A stretch of DNA of 64,000 nt from an uncultured Opitutaceae bacterium (lineage in GTDB: Bacteria > Verrucomicrobiota > Verrucomicrobiia > Opitutales > Opitutaceae). Location of the stretch: contig OX638348.1 in the NCBI GenBank assembly GCA_951813085.1, positions 4,473,627 through 4,537,626 on the forward strand. Reading direction: 5' to 3'. The position numbers and the translations under genes were made by a program. Positions 9,004 to 18,366 of this stretch are shown here, piece after piece (position 1 is the stretch's first letter; every line of letters starts with the position of its first letter). Below the pieces are notes generated by a model, which was given only the letters and a program-made list of their open reading frames with translations, did not search any database and was not told the origin of the DNA.

Positions 9004-9546
9004 TCGGAGTGGTTCGTAGCTTTCGAGAATTTTGCGAAGTGTTCTGATAAATTGAATGACGCTAGATTTTTGTCTTAGGTAGCAGAGTCTATGCCAATGC
9101 AATGCTAGATTTTTGAATCTCTACTTAATGCATTATCCAGCAAGTATTTATAAATTTCGACATTTTTGGAAATAATTCCCGCTTGGATTGAAAGTGTAAA
9201 GGATCCTGACACTAAAACTGCTCATGGAGTTAGGGTGTGCTGTAAGCTGTTGAACCTCGGACATTTAGGAAAGATTCTCATTAGTGTAAAATATCCCAAC
9301 AGTTTACGCTAATTCATAGTCTTCTTGTTTGGATAGGCGATTTCCGGTCGCAGCCGAATTTCAATTGCAATCCTGTATTGGATTGGATCGAAATTTGAAA
9401 CACGGCGGTACCCGCTTATATCGGGTATAAAATGACAAGAGGGAAATATAACATGATATCCAAACGGTTGGACTCCGGATCGTAGTTTGCTCCGTCATAA
9501 ACATTAAAGGTGGACAGGAGTCGTCTGGATTGCCAATTGAGAAGGG
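9004..9546. other. Non-coding interval between divergent genes
   Basis: AT-rich promoter region shared by the VPDSG-sorted gene (minus) and a sulfatase (plus). It contains two direct copies of GCTAGATTTTTG (9061-9072 and 9104-9115) and a long inverted repeat listed separately. No gene was recognised. Confidence 0.6.
9281..9312. promoter_or_regulatory. Inverted repeat, candidate operator upstream of a sulfatase
   Basis: Arms TTAGTGTAAA (9281-9290) and TTTACGCTAA (9303-9312) are complementary except for one pair, with a 12-base spacer. The arms are AT-rich and 32 bases overall, as for a dimeric regulator. It lies 235 bases before the sulfatase start at 9547. The binding protein is unknown. Confidence 0.4.
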
Positions 9547-11103
9547 ATGCCCCTTCTTCGATACCCCCTTTTCGTGGCGACATTGTTCGCGGTTGCGCTG
9601 CTCTACGCCGATGATCGGCCTAATGTTCTCTTTGTCGCTATTGACGACTTGAATGACTGGGTGGGGCCCTTGGGGGGTAATGACCAGGCCCAGACGCCTC
9701 ACATGGACCGGCTCGCGGAGCGAGGCATGGTGTTCACCAATGCTCATAGCCCGTCGATGGTGTGCAATCCGACGCGCACGGCGATTATGCTGGGTCTTCA
9801 TCCGTCGACTACGGGGATTTTCGGAAACGGCCCGGATTGGCGAATGATCGAAGGAGTGAAGGACAAGGTGTCAATTCCTCGCTATTTCAGGGAGTCTGGC
9901 TACCAGGTCGTTGGGGCGGGCAAGATATTCCATGGGTCCACATTCGCCCCGACCTCCTATTTCGGATACAACGACCCGAATGGATGGGATGCGTTCTTTC
10001 CTTCTATAGAACGGCAGTTGCCGGACGAGCTCGCTCCCCATATTCGTCCTGCCAATGGGGGCATTGAGCCGAATTTCGACTGGTCTCCGGTGGTTGCTAT
10101 GGACATTGCCATTGGCGATGGTCAGGTGGTGAGCTGGTCCGTCGACAAGATCTTGGCGGAAGGAGAGGGGCCTCGGTTTAACGCAGTAGGGATTTATCGG
10201 CCGCATGAGCCTTGGTACGTGCCGCAAGAGTACTACGATCTCTACCCGCTGGAGAGCGTCAAGCTTCCCGAGGTGATTGAGGGCGATCGGGACGATGTCG
10301 CAGCATATGCGAATCAGCCAAGAGGGCGGCCCAACCGCGTCAGCGCGGAACAGCTTCATGAGTGGGTGCTCGAAAATGAAACGCTCACGCGATGGAAGGA
10401 AGGCGTTCAGGGATATTTAGCTAGTATCAGCTTCGCCGATACGATGCTGGGATTGGTATTGGATGCCTTGGACCAGAGCGGTCGCGCGGACGATACAGTT
10501 ATCGTGCTCTGGTCAGACCATGGATTCCATTTGGGAGAAAAGGCTCGCTGGCGTAAAGGCTCGCTATGGAGCGAGTCTCATCGAGTTCCCTTGATCGTAG
10601 TTGCCCCGGGCGTCACGACTCCTGGGAGTGTATCCAACGTACCGGTATCGACGATGGATATCTATTCTACGCTGACGGAATTGGTAGGTTTGGAAACCCC
10701 GGAGCATGTTCAAGGCATGAGCCTGGTACCGCTTTTGGAGAAGCCGAGCCTGAAGCTAGACCGCGCTGTCGTATCGACGTCGAACTTCAAGACCCATGTG
10801 GTTTCGGGGGAGCGTTTTCGGTATTTGAACTATCCGGATGGATCCGAGGAATTGTACGATATCGAGAATGATCCGCACGAGTGGACGAATTTAGCTGGGG
10901 ATCCGGCCTACAAGGATCATATCGCGCGACTTTCGAAGTGGCTGCCCAAGCAGAACGCGCCTCAGATCGGAGGTCCTCCCGGTGGGGGACGCGGACGGCA
11001 AGGACCCGGCGGCCCTCAAGCCGGTCCTCGAGGCGGGGACGGAGGACCTGCCCCCGACGGCGATCGTCCGCGTCGACCGAGAGCCGGCGGTCCGCAGGGC
11101 TAG
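9547..11103 (+). CDS. Secreted sulfatase, iduronate-2-sulfatase-like
   Basis: 518 residues starting at ATG 9547, preceded by a GAAGGG ribosome-binding site. Signal peptide to about residue 21, then DRPNVLFVAIDDLNDWVGPLG, the formylglycine motif CNPTR (Cys73), GAGKIFHG in place of GKWHLG, IYRPHEPWYVP, and LWSDHGFHLGEK. This DDLNDW plus SDHGFHLGE pattern is that of iduronate-2-sulfatase-type enzymes (also heparan, dermatan or algal uronate sulfatases in bacteria). After the catalytic domain there is a low-complexity tail of about 50 residues made of Gly, Pro and Arg (from IGGPPGGGRGRQ), a feature shared with other secreted proteins in this window. Substrate unknown. Confidence 0.92.
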   Translation: MPLLRYPLFVATLFAVALLYADDRPNVLFVAIDDLNDWVGPLGGNDQAQTPHMDRLAERGMVFTNAHSPSMVCNPTRTAIMLGLHPSTTGIFGNGPDWRMIEGVKDKVSIPRYFRESGYQVVGAGKIFHGSTFAPTSYFGYNDPNGWDAFFPSIERQLPDELAPHIRPANGGIEPNFDWSPVVAMDIAIGDGQVVSWSVDKILAEGEGPRFNAVGIYRPHEPWYVPQEYYDLYPLESVKLPEVIEGDRDDVAAYANQPRGRPNRVSAEQLHEWVLENETLTRWKEGVQGYLASISFADTMLGLVLDALDQSGRADDTVIVLWSDHGFHLGEKARWRKGSLWSESHRVPLIVVAPGVTTPGSVSNVPVSTMDIYSTLTELVGLETPEHVQGMSLVPLLEKPSLKLDRAVVSTSNFKTHVVSGERFRYLNYPDGSEELYDIENDPHEWTNLAGDPAYKDHIARLSKWLPKQNAPQIGGPPGGGRGRQGPGGPQAGPRGGDGGPAPDGDRPRRPRAGGPQG

Positions 11104-11247
11104 AAAAGAACCTCTGCTGCCAAAAGCCTGTAACTAAAATCCCCCCTTGCGAGGTTTGGTTTGTAGAGCGACGCAATTTTCGCTAGTGGATGCGCGGTAG
11201 AGGCATCAATCACACTTCGCTCCCTTATCCCCCTCCTTAAATATACT

Positions 11248-12806
11248 ATGATAGCTACCCCAGCCATTCCACGCCCTTGGTTGCGCAACATTAACTTTAG
11301 AAGCTTGATGCGTATGTGTGTCGGGCCCGTCTTCGGAGTCTTGTATGTATCCATGGCGACCGCGTCGGATACCCCGCCCAATGTAGTGCTCCTGGTTTCT
11401 GACGATCAGGGATGGGGCGATGTGGGCTATCATGGCGGTTGAGATGGCAACGCCCAATATCGACAAGCTTGTGGAAGAAGGCATGGAGCTGAACCGCTTT
11501 TATACGTATCCGATTTGCTCGCCTACGCGTACGGCTCTCCTGACCGGGCATATTTCTATGCGCCACAGGGTATTTATGCCCTTCGATGCAGACTCTGGCG
11601 ACCACACCCTGACGCATGACGACCCACTCATGAACCAGGTATTCAAAGATGCCGGGTTATATGACCATGACCGCGGGCAAGTGGCATTTGGGCCATACGC
11701 ACGTGCGAGACTTTCCGATCAACCGTGGCTTTGATCACACGTACGGATCGCTGGAAGCCTTTCCGGACTACTGGACCCACATGGGTAGGGGAGGTACGAA
11801 AGATTGGGCCCGCGACGGGAAAACCGTTTTCGAGAACGGCTATATGACCGATCTGTTCGGTAACGAGATCAGTCGGTTGATCCGCGATCCATCGAAGCCG
11901 TTTTTTTCCTACGTAGCGTTCACGGCGCCTCATACCCCACTGCAAGCGCCGCAAGAGTACGTCGACAAGTACGCCCATATCGAGGACGAGGATCGCCGCA
12001 TCTACTGCGCTATGGTTGAGGTATTGGACGTGGCGATTGGCAATATCCTCAAGGTCATCGACGACGAGGGCATTCGCGACAACACCATCGTGATGTTCTT
12101 TTCAGACAATGGAGCGGGACCTGTGGGCGACAATGGAGGCTTCAGGGGTCGTAAGGGGCAACTGTACGAAGCCGGTACGCGCATGCCTGCGGTCATTCGG
12201 TGGCCGGGTAAGATCCCTGCTGGAGTCCGCAGCGAGCAACCGATTGCGGTGTACGACTTGTTTCCCACCTTCGTAGACGCCCTTGGCCTGGAGCCGAAGT
12301 TGAGATCGCCCTTCGATGGGGAAAGCGTTTGGGATTCCCTGCAATCCGTAAAGACCCGTGCGCGCAAAACCGACATCGTTATCGGAACGCAGTCAGGCTA
12401 CTCGGTTCATTCGGGCGAATACAAATTGGTGCACAACAATATAAACAAGAATGCGCCGGAGAACAGCCCGCCGGAAACGGTTGAACTCTTCAAGATTTAT
12501 GAGGATCCCAAAGAGACTACCAATGTGGCGGACGCGTATGCGGATGTCGTTGATAGGTTGATGGCCAACAACGCTGAATGGGCTGAATTAATTAGCAATG
12601 CGCCGTACCGCGCTCGAGGCGGCGGACGAGGAAATCGCCCTAGCGCCGGTAGAGCGGGAGGCGGCGGACGGCCCGGAGTCGATGCTGCAGGTGGAAGAGC
12701 GGGAGGTCGTCCTGGCGGCGCTCCCCGCGGCGGTGTTCGACCACCCCCGCAGCGTGATGCCAATGGGAACATTATTCATCTCCACGAAACCGTTCCGAGC
12801 GATTAG
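11248..12806 (+). pseudogene. Secreted sulfatase with two frameshifts, paralogue of the one at 32902-34521
   Basis: Three reading frames join into one sulfatase. The first covers the signal peptide (a start at 11308, MRMCVGPVFG, is also possible) and [20 protein letters not shown]. The frame changes near 11440 to [15 protein letters not shown] with the motif CSPTR, and again near 11660 to [15 protein letters not shown]. Removing one G from a GGG run repairs the second break. From [10 protein letters not shown] to the end it is near-identical in layout to 32902-34521 (ENGYMTDLFGNEISRLI, APHTPLQAPQEY). The C-terminus has a Gly/Arg/Pro-rich linker, then DANGNIIHLHETVPSD. It would be an arylsulfatase-type enzyme if intact; here broken or miscalled. 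Confidence 0.85.
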
Positions 12807-13044
12807 CTGCTTAGAGGCCGTTGCTGGCGGGAATGCGGCCTCCAGATTTTTTCGCGAAATGCGAGCGGCTGGGTCGTCATCGCTCTCGTTCCACAAATAC
12901 TTGCCACATCCCACCACTTAGTTTCTACCTTCACTCTGTAGATGTAACCGGCGATTGCCTTTCTCAGTCTTCTTTCGTGTCTACCGCATCTTAGTCCTCA
13001 AACCCGCGTCTCCGCGTCGTAACTCGCTTAATCAGGAACTCGTT

Positions 13045-14121
13045 TTGCCCTCAAGAAATTCTATTCCCCACTTAGTTGCATTAATTGCGCTCGGATTCCT
13101 CGCCGGATGTTCCGGGCCTTCCCAAGAGACGATCCGGTTGACGGTCGTGGATGGCTATCCGACTCAGTCGCTCTGGGTCAGGGAGTTCATCGATTACTAC
13201 ATTCCGGAAGTCGACAAGCGCTTAGCCGCTAAAGGGAGCTACAAGATTAGCTGGAATCAGGCGTGGGGCGGACAGATCGTCAAGACGCGCAATGTGCTTC
13301 CCGGACTCCAGAAAGGGCTCGGAGACATCGGGGTCGTGACCACCGTATTCCATCAGGACAAGGTGCCGATTCAAGCGATTGCGTATGTCACCCCATTCGT
13401 GACGACCGATCCTGAGCTCGTGGCTCGCACGGTCGACGAGATCGCCGCAAAATTCCCTGAGATGAAAGAGGCCTGGGAGAAGTACAACCAGGTCTACTTG
13501 ACCAATATGGTAGTCTTGGACAGCTACCAGTTGTTCTCGAAAGAACCCATTGGTGGCTTAGCCGATTTCAAGGGCCTGAAGATCAATGGGGCGGGCACGA
13601 ACCTGCGCTATCTTCATGGTCTAGGCGCTGCGGGAGTGGCGGGCAGCTTGGTGACTTACTTCCAGAATATCAATACGGGGGTCGTCGATGCCGCTATGAT
13701 CTGGCCCGAGGCTGCCACTTCGTTCAAGATGCACGAAGTGGCTTCCTACATGCTCCGAGCCGATATGGGCACCGTCAATTCGAAGGCCATCACGGTCAAT
13801 AGGCGGGCTTGGGAAAAATTGCCTGCGGATGTTCAGGAGGTCCTAGCTGAAACCGCTATCGACTATCGCGACCATGTCGCTAGGCTTGCGGTATCCAAAG
13901 GAGCGGAAAGCTTGAAGATTTTTGAAGATAACGGAGGAACCATCGCTACAATGTCTGCGGCGGAGCGCGAGCAATGGGCGAACAACATGCCCAATATCGC
14001 CAAGGAATGGGCGGATGGGCTCGAGGAAAAAGGGCTGCCGGGCCAAGAGATCTTGACGTTCTACATGGATACGATGCGGGCCAATGGGCAGAATATTTCC
14101 CGGCACTGGGACCGAGAGTAA
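13045..14121 (+). CDS. TRAP transporter solute-binding lipoprotein (DctP family)
   Basis: TTG at 13045 is preferred as start because AGGA lies 7 bases upstream and it gives a clean lipoprotein signal, IPHLVALIALGFLAGC, with Cys in the lipobox; an earlier TTG at 12955 would add an implausible leader. The mature protein has DctP features: TVVDGYPTQSLWVREF, SWNQAWGGQIVKTRNVLPG, GDIGVVTTVFHQ, LKINGAGTNLRYLHGLGA and YFQNINTGVVDAAMI. It binds a substrate, usually a carboxylate, in the periplasm and passes it to the two membrane subunits encoded next (spacing 6 and 9 bases). The adjacent intradiol dioxygenase suggests an aromatic acid or related carboxylate, which is inference. Confidence 0.9.
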   Translation: MPSRNSIPHLVALIALGFLAGCSGPSQETIRLTVVDGYPTQSLWVREFIDYYIPEVDKRLAAKGSYKISWNQAWGGQIVKTRNVLPGLQKGLGDIGVVTTVFHQDKVPIQAIAYVTPFVTTDPELVARTVDEIAAKFPEMKEAWEKYNQVYLTNMVVLDSYQLFSKEPIGGLADFKGLKINGAGTNLRYLHGLGAAGVAGSLVTYFQNINTGVVDAAMIWPEAATSFKMHEVASYMLRADMGTVNSKAITVNRRAWEKLPADVQEVLAETAIDYRDHVARLAVSKGAESLKIFEDNGGTIATMSAAEREQWANNMPNIAKEWADGLEEKGLPGQEILTFYMDTMRANGQNISRHWDRE

Positions 14122-14127
14122 GGCTTG

Positions 14128-14679
14128 ATGGAGAACGAAGCCCCTGCGCGACCAAACGGCTTGTTTGATCGGATACTGGAAATCGTCGTATCCAATCTAA
14201 ATAGCATTGGCTCTGTCTGGATTTTCGTGCTGACGCTGCTGATCAATGCAGACGCCTTCGGGCGGAAGCTTTTCCATTCGCCGATCGATGGCGTAAACGA
14301 GATCGTCGAACTGTCCATCGTAGGAATCGTCTTTCTGCAACTGGGCGATGCGACGCGCAAGGGACGATTGCCTCGATCCGACGGGCTGTTCAATATGATT
14401 GGAAAGCGATGGCCAAACTTCGGCCGATTCCATGCGGCTCTGTTCAATTTTTTGGGAGCAGTATTCATGGGCCTGATACTGTACGGGAGCGTTCCATTGT
14501 TTATCGAGTCTTGGGAATCGGACTTCTATGTTGGCGTAGAAGGCCTTTTCACGGCGCCCGTATGGCCGATCAAGCTGATCATTGTCATTGGATGCGCGGT
14601 CACGCTCCTGCAATTTCTCGTTTTCGTACGTCGCCACCTGACTAGGCCTAAAAGCATACCGGAGGACTCACTCTCGTAA
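14128..14679 (+). CDS. TRAP transporter small membrane subunit (DctQ family)
   Basis: 183 residues with four predicted membrane helices (around LNSIGSVWIFVLTLLINADAF, IVELSIVGIVFLQLG, FLGAVFMGLILYG and IKLIIVIGCAVTLLQFLVF). The loop DATRKGRLPRSDGLFNMIG between helices 2 and 3 is typical of DctQ. It starts with ATG at 14128, just after the binding protein, and precedes the large permease. It forms the transporter's accessory subunit in the inner membrane. Confidence 0.88.
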   Translation: MENEAPARPNGLFDRILEIVVSNLNSIGSVWIFVLTLLINADAFGRKLFHSPIDGVNEIVELSIVGIVFLQLGDATRKGRLPRSDGLFNMIGKRWPNFGRFHAALFNFLGAVFMGLILYGSVPLFIESWESDFYVGVEGLFTAPVWPIKLIIVIGCAVTLLQFLVFVRRHLTRPKSIPEDSLS

Positions 14680-14688
14680 AGAAGCAGG

Positions 14689-16005
14689 ATGACTGGCGTA
14701 GAAGTTGGCATAATCTCGGTCGGGTTGATCCTGATACTAATCTATACAGGACTGTATATACCTGTAGCCTTGGGCTTGGTGTCCTTCATAGGTGTCTGGA
14801 TATTGCGCGGGGATATCGAAGTGCCCATATTCCTACTTTCATTGGCGGCCGCAGATACCATCGCTGAACCGACCTTTGCCGTGGTGCCCTTATTCGCTCT
14901 GATGGGACTCCTGATAAGCGAAGCGGGCGTGGGCAGGGATATTTACGACGTATCCAATTTTATATTTCGTCGATTGAAGGGAGGTTTGGGAATTGCCACT
15001 GTCGTGGCGAATGCCATCTTTGCCTCCATTACTGGTTCGTCGATCGCCTCCGCCTCTGTATTCACCAAGGTTTCCATTCCGGAAATGAAACGCTTCGGCT
15101 ACAATCCTCGCTTTACGGTAGGCGTTGTCGCGGGAAGCTCCGTGCTGGGCATGCTGATTCCTCCGAGCGTGATGCTCATTCTCTACGCGATCATCACGGA
15201 GCAATCCGTAGGGCATATGTTTATCGCCGGCGTGATCCCGGGAATTCTGCTATCGGTTGCATTCGGCGTAGCGATCTTGTCCATGGCGACGTTTTTTCCG
15301 AAATACGTAATCGCGGACTCTTCTGAATCTACTGAAGATCTAGGACCTTCATTGGACGGGATGCAGATCTTTCGGCTGGTGCTACCCATATTGGCATTGG
15401 TGGGAATCGTCTTGGGCGGAATTTACACCGGTTGGTTCACGGCTACCGAAGCAGGAGCGGCTGGAGCTGTTGGCGCTTTGGTCGTGGCGCTGCTCAAGAA
15501 AAAGCTGAGCCTGAAAGGCCTTTGGAAAGTGCTCATTGAAACGGGTCACATCACGGCCTCCATCTTGCTGCTGTTGATTGCAGCTTCCATGTACAGTCGG
15601 ATGCTGGGAATGGCGGGCCTGCCGACGACCTTTAGCGAATGGATACAATCGCAAGAACTGGGATTCGTGGGCATCATGGTCATCTATGTGGTGATTTTGA
15701 TACTCATGGGTACGATTTTGGATACGGTATCCATTATCCTCATTATCGTGCCGCTCTTCCTGCCCATTTTGGAGCCCATGGATATTCATTTAGTCTGGTT
15801 CGGCATCGTTACCGTGATCGGGGCTGAGATTGGATTGCTGACGCCACCGTTAGGCGTATCTTGCTTCGTGATCCATAGTTCGTTGAATGATCCGGATATT
15901 TCGTTGACGGACATTTTTATTGGGGCGTTCCCCTTTGCGTTGATCATGTTGGCGATTCTCATCTTAATCATTGTTTTCCCCTCGCTTTCATTGGTCTTCG
16001 TCTGA
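14689..16005 (+). CDS. TRAP transporter large permease (DctM family)
   Basis: 438 residues, about 12 membrane helices, the catalytic sodium-coupled transport subunit. Family motifs seen: PLFALMGLLISEAGVGRDIY, NAIFASITGSSIASASVFT, RFTVGVVAGSSVLGMLIPPS, the TEAGAAGAVGAL segment, and EIGLLTPPLGVSCFV near the end. AGGATG start context after DctQ. Together with the two genes upstream it forms a complete TRAP system, followed after 31 bases by the dioxygenase gene, so probably one transcript. Confidence 0.92.
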   Translation: MTGVEVGIISVGLILILIYTGLYIPVALGLVSFIGVWILRGDIEVPIFLLSLAAADTIAEPTFAVVPLFALMGLLISEAGVGRDIYDVSNFIFRRLKGGLGIATVVANAIFASITGSSIASASVFTKVSIPEMKRFGYNPRFTVGVVAGSSVLGMLIPPSVMLILYAIITEQSVGHMFIAGVIPGILLSVAFGVAILSMATFFPKYVIADSSESTEDLGPSLDGMQIFRLVLPILALVGIVLGGIYTGWFTATEAGAAGAVGALVVALLKKKLSLKGLWKVLIETGHITASILLLLIAASMYSRMLGMAGLPTTFSEWIQSQELGFVGIMVIYVVILILMGTILDTVSIILIIVPLFLPILEPMDIHLVWFGIVTVIGAEIGLLTPPLGVSCFVIHSSLNDPDISLTDIFIGAFPFALIMLAILILIIVFPSLSLVFV

Positions 16006-16036
16006 GAACCGTGAGCGCAATCTTGAATGACTGAAT

Positions 16037-16894
16037 ATGAAAAATCTAACTGAAGGCAATATAACCGATGCCGTGATCAAAGCCATCGAAGGCACTCAGG
16101 ATGCGCGCGCGAAAGAGGTGATGACCAGCTTGATCCGGCACCTCCATTCTTTCGTCAAAGAGGTACAGCTCACCCAGGATGAATGGGAAACGGCGATCGA
16201 TTACCTTTACAATACGGGACAAATTTCCGGGCCTACACGCAACGAATTCGTGCTCACTTCGGATACCTTGGGAATATCTTCGCTCGTCGATATTATAAAC
16301 AGCAATCCAGATGGCGGGACTGAAGCGAGCGTGCTGGGACCTTTCTACATCGAGGGTTCGAAGATGGTCGAGGTAGGCGCAGACTTGATCGGCGACAGCG
16401 AGGGCGAACCCACTGTAGTTTCTGGAACAGTACGCACGCTGGGTGGCGAGCCGATAGCCGACGCGATGATTGATCTTTGGCAAACGGCTGCCAATGGCCT
16501 GTACGAAAATCAGGATCCCGAGCAGCCTGAAAATAACCTGCGCTGCCGCATGTTGACCAACGAGGACGGCTATTACCAATTCAGCACGATCAAGCCCGTC
16601 AGCTACAAGGTTCCGACCGATGGTCCCGTGGGTGTCATGCTCAATCTTCAAGGGCGACATGCATGGAGGCCATCCCATCTCCATTTCAAGGTGAGCGCAG
16701 ACGGGCATCGGAACGTGATTACAGAAGTGTTCGACGAAGCGGATGAATACATCGAGGAAGATGCCGTTTTCGGTGTCCGAAAATCGCTCGCGATTCCCTA
16801 TACGAAAATATCGGAGCCTTCCGAGGCGGAACGCTTCGGCGTCCCGTCGCCATTCTACCGAGTTGAATTCGATTTTGAGCTCGAAGCCCTATAA
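16037..16894 (+). CDS. Intradiol ring-cleavage dioxygenase, hydroxyquinol/catechol 1,2-dioxygenase type
   Basis: 285 residues with the N-terminal helical dimerisation domain of catechol-type (not protocatechuate-type) enzymes. The non-haem iron(III) ligands are clear: Tyr156 in GLYENQD, Tyr190 in KPVSYKVPTDGPVG, His214 and His216 in RPSHLHF. These enzymes split the aromatic ring between two hydroxyl-bearing carbons; the P-T-D-G-P-V-G loop and length fit hydroxyquinol 1,2-dioxygenases, which yield maleylacetate. No maleylacetate reductase is visible in the window. It is preceded by the TRAP transporter and followed by a YciI-like gene, a possible uptake-and-cleavage unit. Confidence 0.88.
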   Translation: MKNLTEGNITDAVIKAIEGTQDARAKEVMTSLIRHLHSFVKEVQLTQDEWETAIDYLYNTGQISGPTRNEFVLTSDTLGISSLVDIINSNPDGGTEASVLGPFYIEGSKMVEVGADLIGDSEGEPTVVSGTVRTLGGEPIADAMIDLWQTAANGLYENQDPEQPENNLRCRMLTNEDGYYQFSTIKPVSYKVPTDGPVGVMLNLQGRHAWRPSHLHFKVSADGHRNVITEVFDEADEYIEEDAVFGVRKSLAIPYTKISEPSEAERFGVPSPFYRVEFDFELEAL

Positions 16895-16914
16895 CCCCGC
16901 AACCTCACTCGATC

Positions 16915-17307
16915 ATGCCGCAATCTTCCTGGGAAGCCCATCATGAACTCGTCAAAGAAAAGGGCCTATTGGCCAAGAAACTATACGTGGTTCTCACCAA
17001 GCCAGCTGGAAGCCTGGACGCAATAAAGGCGAATCTGCCGGAGCACCTGGACTATCAGCTGGAATTGGAATCGAACGGGGCGCTGTTTGCTGCGGGACCG
17101 TTCGCCGACGACGCCGAAACGGAATGGGAAGGCGAGGGCATGGTCATCCTTCGAGCGGAATCACTAGAGGAGGCGCGCCGCCTAGCCGAGAACGATCCCA
17201 TGCACAAATGCGGGGCCCGCACCTTTAGGCTTAGGCCCTGGATGCTCAATGAAGGCTCGATCACCTTGAAGGTGACTTACTCGAATGGTTCCAGAGAAGT
17301 AATTTAA
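16915..17307 (+). CDS. YciI-like (dimeric alpha-beta barrel) protein
   Basis: 130 residues starting MPQSSWEAHHELVKEKGLLA. The ferredoxin-like barrel signature follows: LYVVLTKPAGSLDAIKANLP, HLDYQLELESNGALFAAGPF, and then a long helix, ESLEEARRLAENDPMH. YciI proteins are related to muconolactone isomerase; here the gene follows an intradiol dioxygenase by 20 bases, so an isomerase or decarboxylase-like role in the ring-cleavage pathway is plausible but not shown. Confidence 0.75.
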   Translation: MPQSSWEAHHELVKEKGLLAKKLYVVLTKPAGSLDAIKANLPEHLDYQLELESNGALFAAGPFADDAETEWEGEGMVILRAESLEEARRLAENDPMHKCGARTFRLRPWMLNEGSITLKVTYSNGSREVI

Positions 17308-17313
17308 TTCGTT

Positions 17314-18306
17314 ATGCACAGAAAACCCAACACCCAAACAATGCATCAACTCTTTTTAAGAAGCACTAGAGCCTTAGTCGTAGCGCTATTGCTTGCCTTC
17401 TCATTGACCGCTTCTGCGCAGGATTTCAGGGTTACCCTCCTGGGTACCGGAGACCCTATCCCGCGACTGGACCGTTTCGGTCCGGCAACCTTGGTTGAAG
17501 TAGCTGGGCAGGAACTGCTGTTCGATGTCGGTAGAGGCGCCTCCCAACGCCTGGTGCAAATGGACATCGCGCTCAGCGCCATCGATGCGGTATTCATAAC
17601 TCACTTTCACCATGACCATCTAGTGGGTTTGCCGGATCTTTGGATGACCGGATGGATACCGCCCCCGTTTGGGCGCCGCAGTGTGCCTTTCGAGGTATGG
17701 GGTCCGACCGGCATGGAATCGCTATTGAACAATCTCGAGGATGCCTTCGCGCTCAACACAAGTATCCGCATACCGGACGAATTGTTGCCTCCGGAAGGAA
17801 TAGAGATCGTGGCTCATGAGTTTGACTCCGACGGCGTTGTCTATGAAAAGGACGGCGTCAAAGTGACCGCGTTCGCAGTGGATCACGGCGCGCTCATCAA
17901 GCCCGCTTACGGGTATCGAATCGACTACGACGGCCGAGCGGTCGTCATTTCGGGCGACACGCGCTTCGATCGGAATTTGATCAAGGCCGCCAAAGGGGCT
18001 GACCTGATTATTCACGAAGTAGCCCTCGCCAGCGAGGAACTCCTGAATTCTTCAATACAGTTTCAACGGATCGTTGCCCATCACACCACTCCCGAAGAGG
18101 CCGGTATCGTGTTCGCGGAGGTCAATCCGAAGCTAGCGGTCTATACGCACCTCGTCATGTTGAGCAGTCGACACATACCGGAAGCGCCGCTGCATACGCT
18201 CATCACGCGCACACGCACGAACTACGATGGCCCCTTGGTTATTGGGGAGGACCTTATGTCGTTCATCGTAGACGATACGGTCAGCGTGTCGCGAGCGGCT
18301 CGATAG
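17314..18306 (+). CDS. Secreted metallo-beta-lactamase-fold hydrolase
   Basis: 330 residues. The signal peptide is best from the internal start MHQLFLRSTRALVVALLLAF (17341), though ATG 17314 is also possible. The zinc motif HFHHDHLVG appears in FITHFHHDHLVGLPDLW, followed by AFAVDHG, ISGDTRFD (third metal Asp) and a final VYTHLVML. The layout is like ribonuclease Z/arylsulfatase-type MBL proteins (N-terminal LLGTGDPIPRLDRFGPATLV), but secreted members are usually small-molecule esterases or lactonases. It is in line with the dioxygenase block, 6 bases after the YciI-like gene, so it may hydrolyse a lactone or ester intermediate; substrate unknown. Confidence 0.82.
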   Translation: MHRKPNTQTMHQLFLRSTRALVVALLLAFSLTASAQDFRVTLLGTGDPIPRLDRFGPATLVEVAGQELLFDVGRGASQRLVQMDIALSAIDAVFITHFHHDHLVGLPDLWMTGWIPPPFGRRSVPFEVWGPTGMESLLNNLEDAFALNTSIRIPDELLPPEGIEIVAHEFDSDGVVYEKDGVKVTAFAVDHGALIKPAYGYRIDYDGRAVVISGDTRFDRNLIKAAKGADLIIHEVALASEELLNSSIQFQRIVAHHTTPEEAGIVFAEVNPKLAVYTHLVMLSSRHIPEAPLHTLITRTRTNYDGPLVIGEDLMSFIVDDTVSVSRAAR

Positions 18307-18366
18307 GCTCCGACGAGATTTTAAGACGTCTCCTCCGCGATTCGGAGCAGTGGTGTATCCGAATTC

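Noticed and set aside
12598-12921. 107-codon plus-strand frame over the Gly/Arg-rich tail of the broken sulfatase
   Set aside because: Alternative reading of a GC-rich low-complexity stretch; the sulfatase frame is supported by the paralogue.
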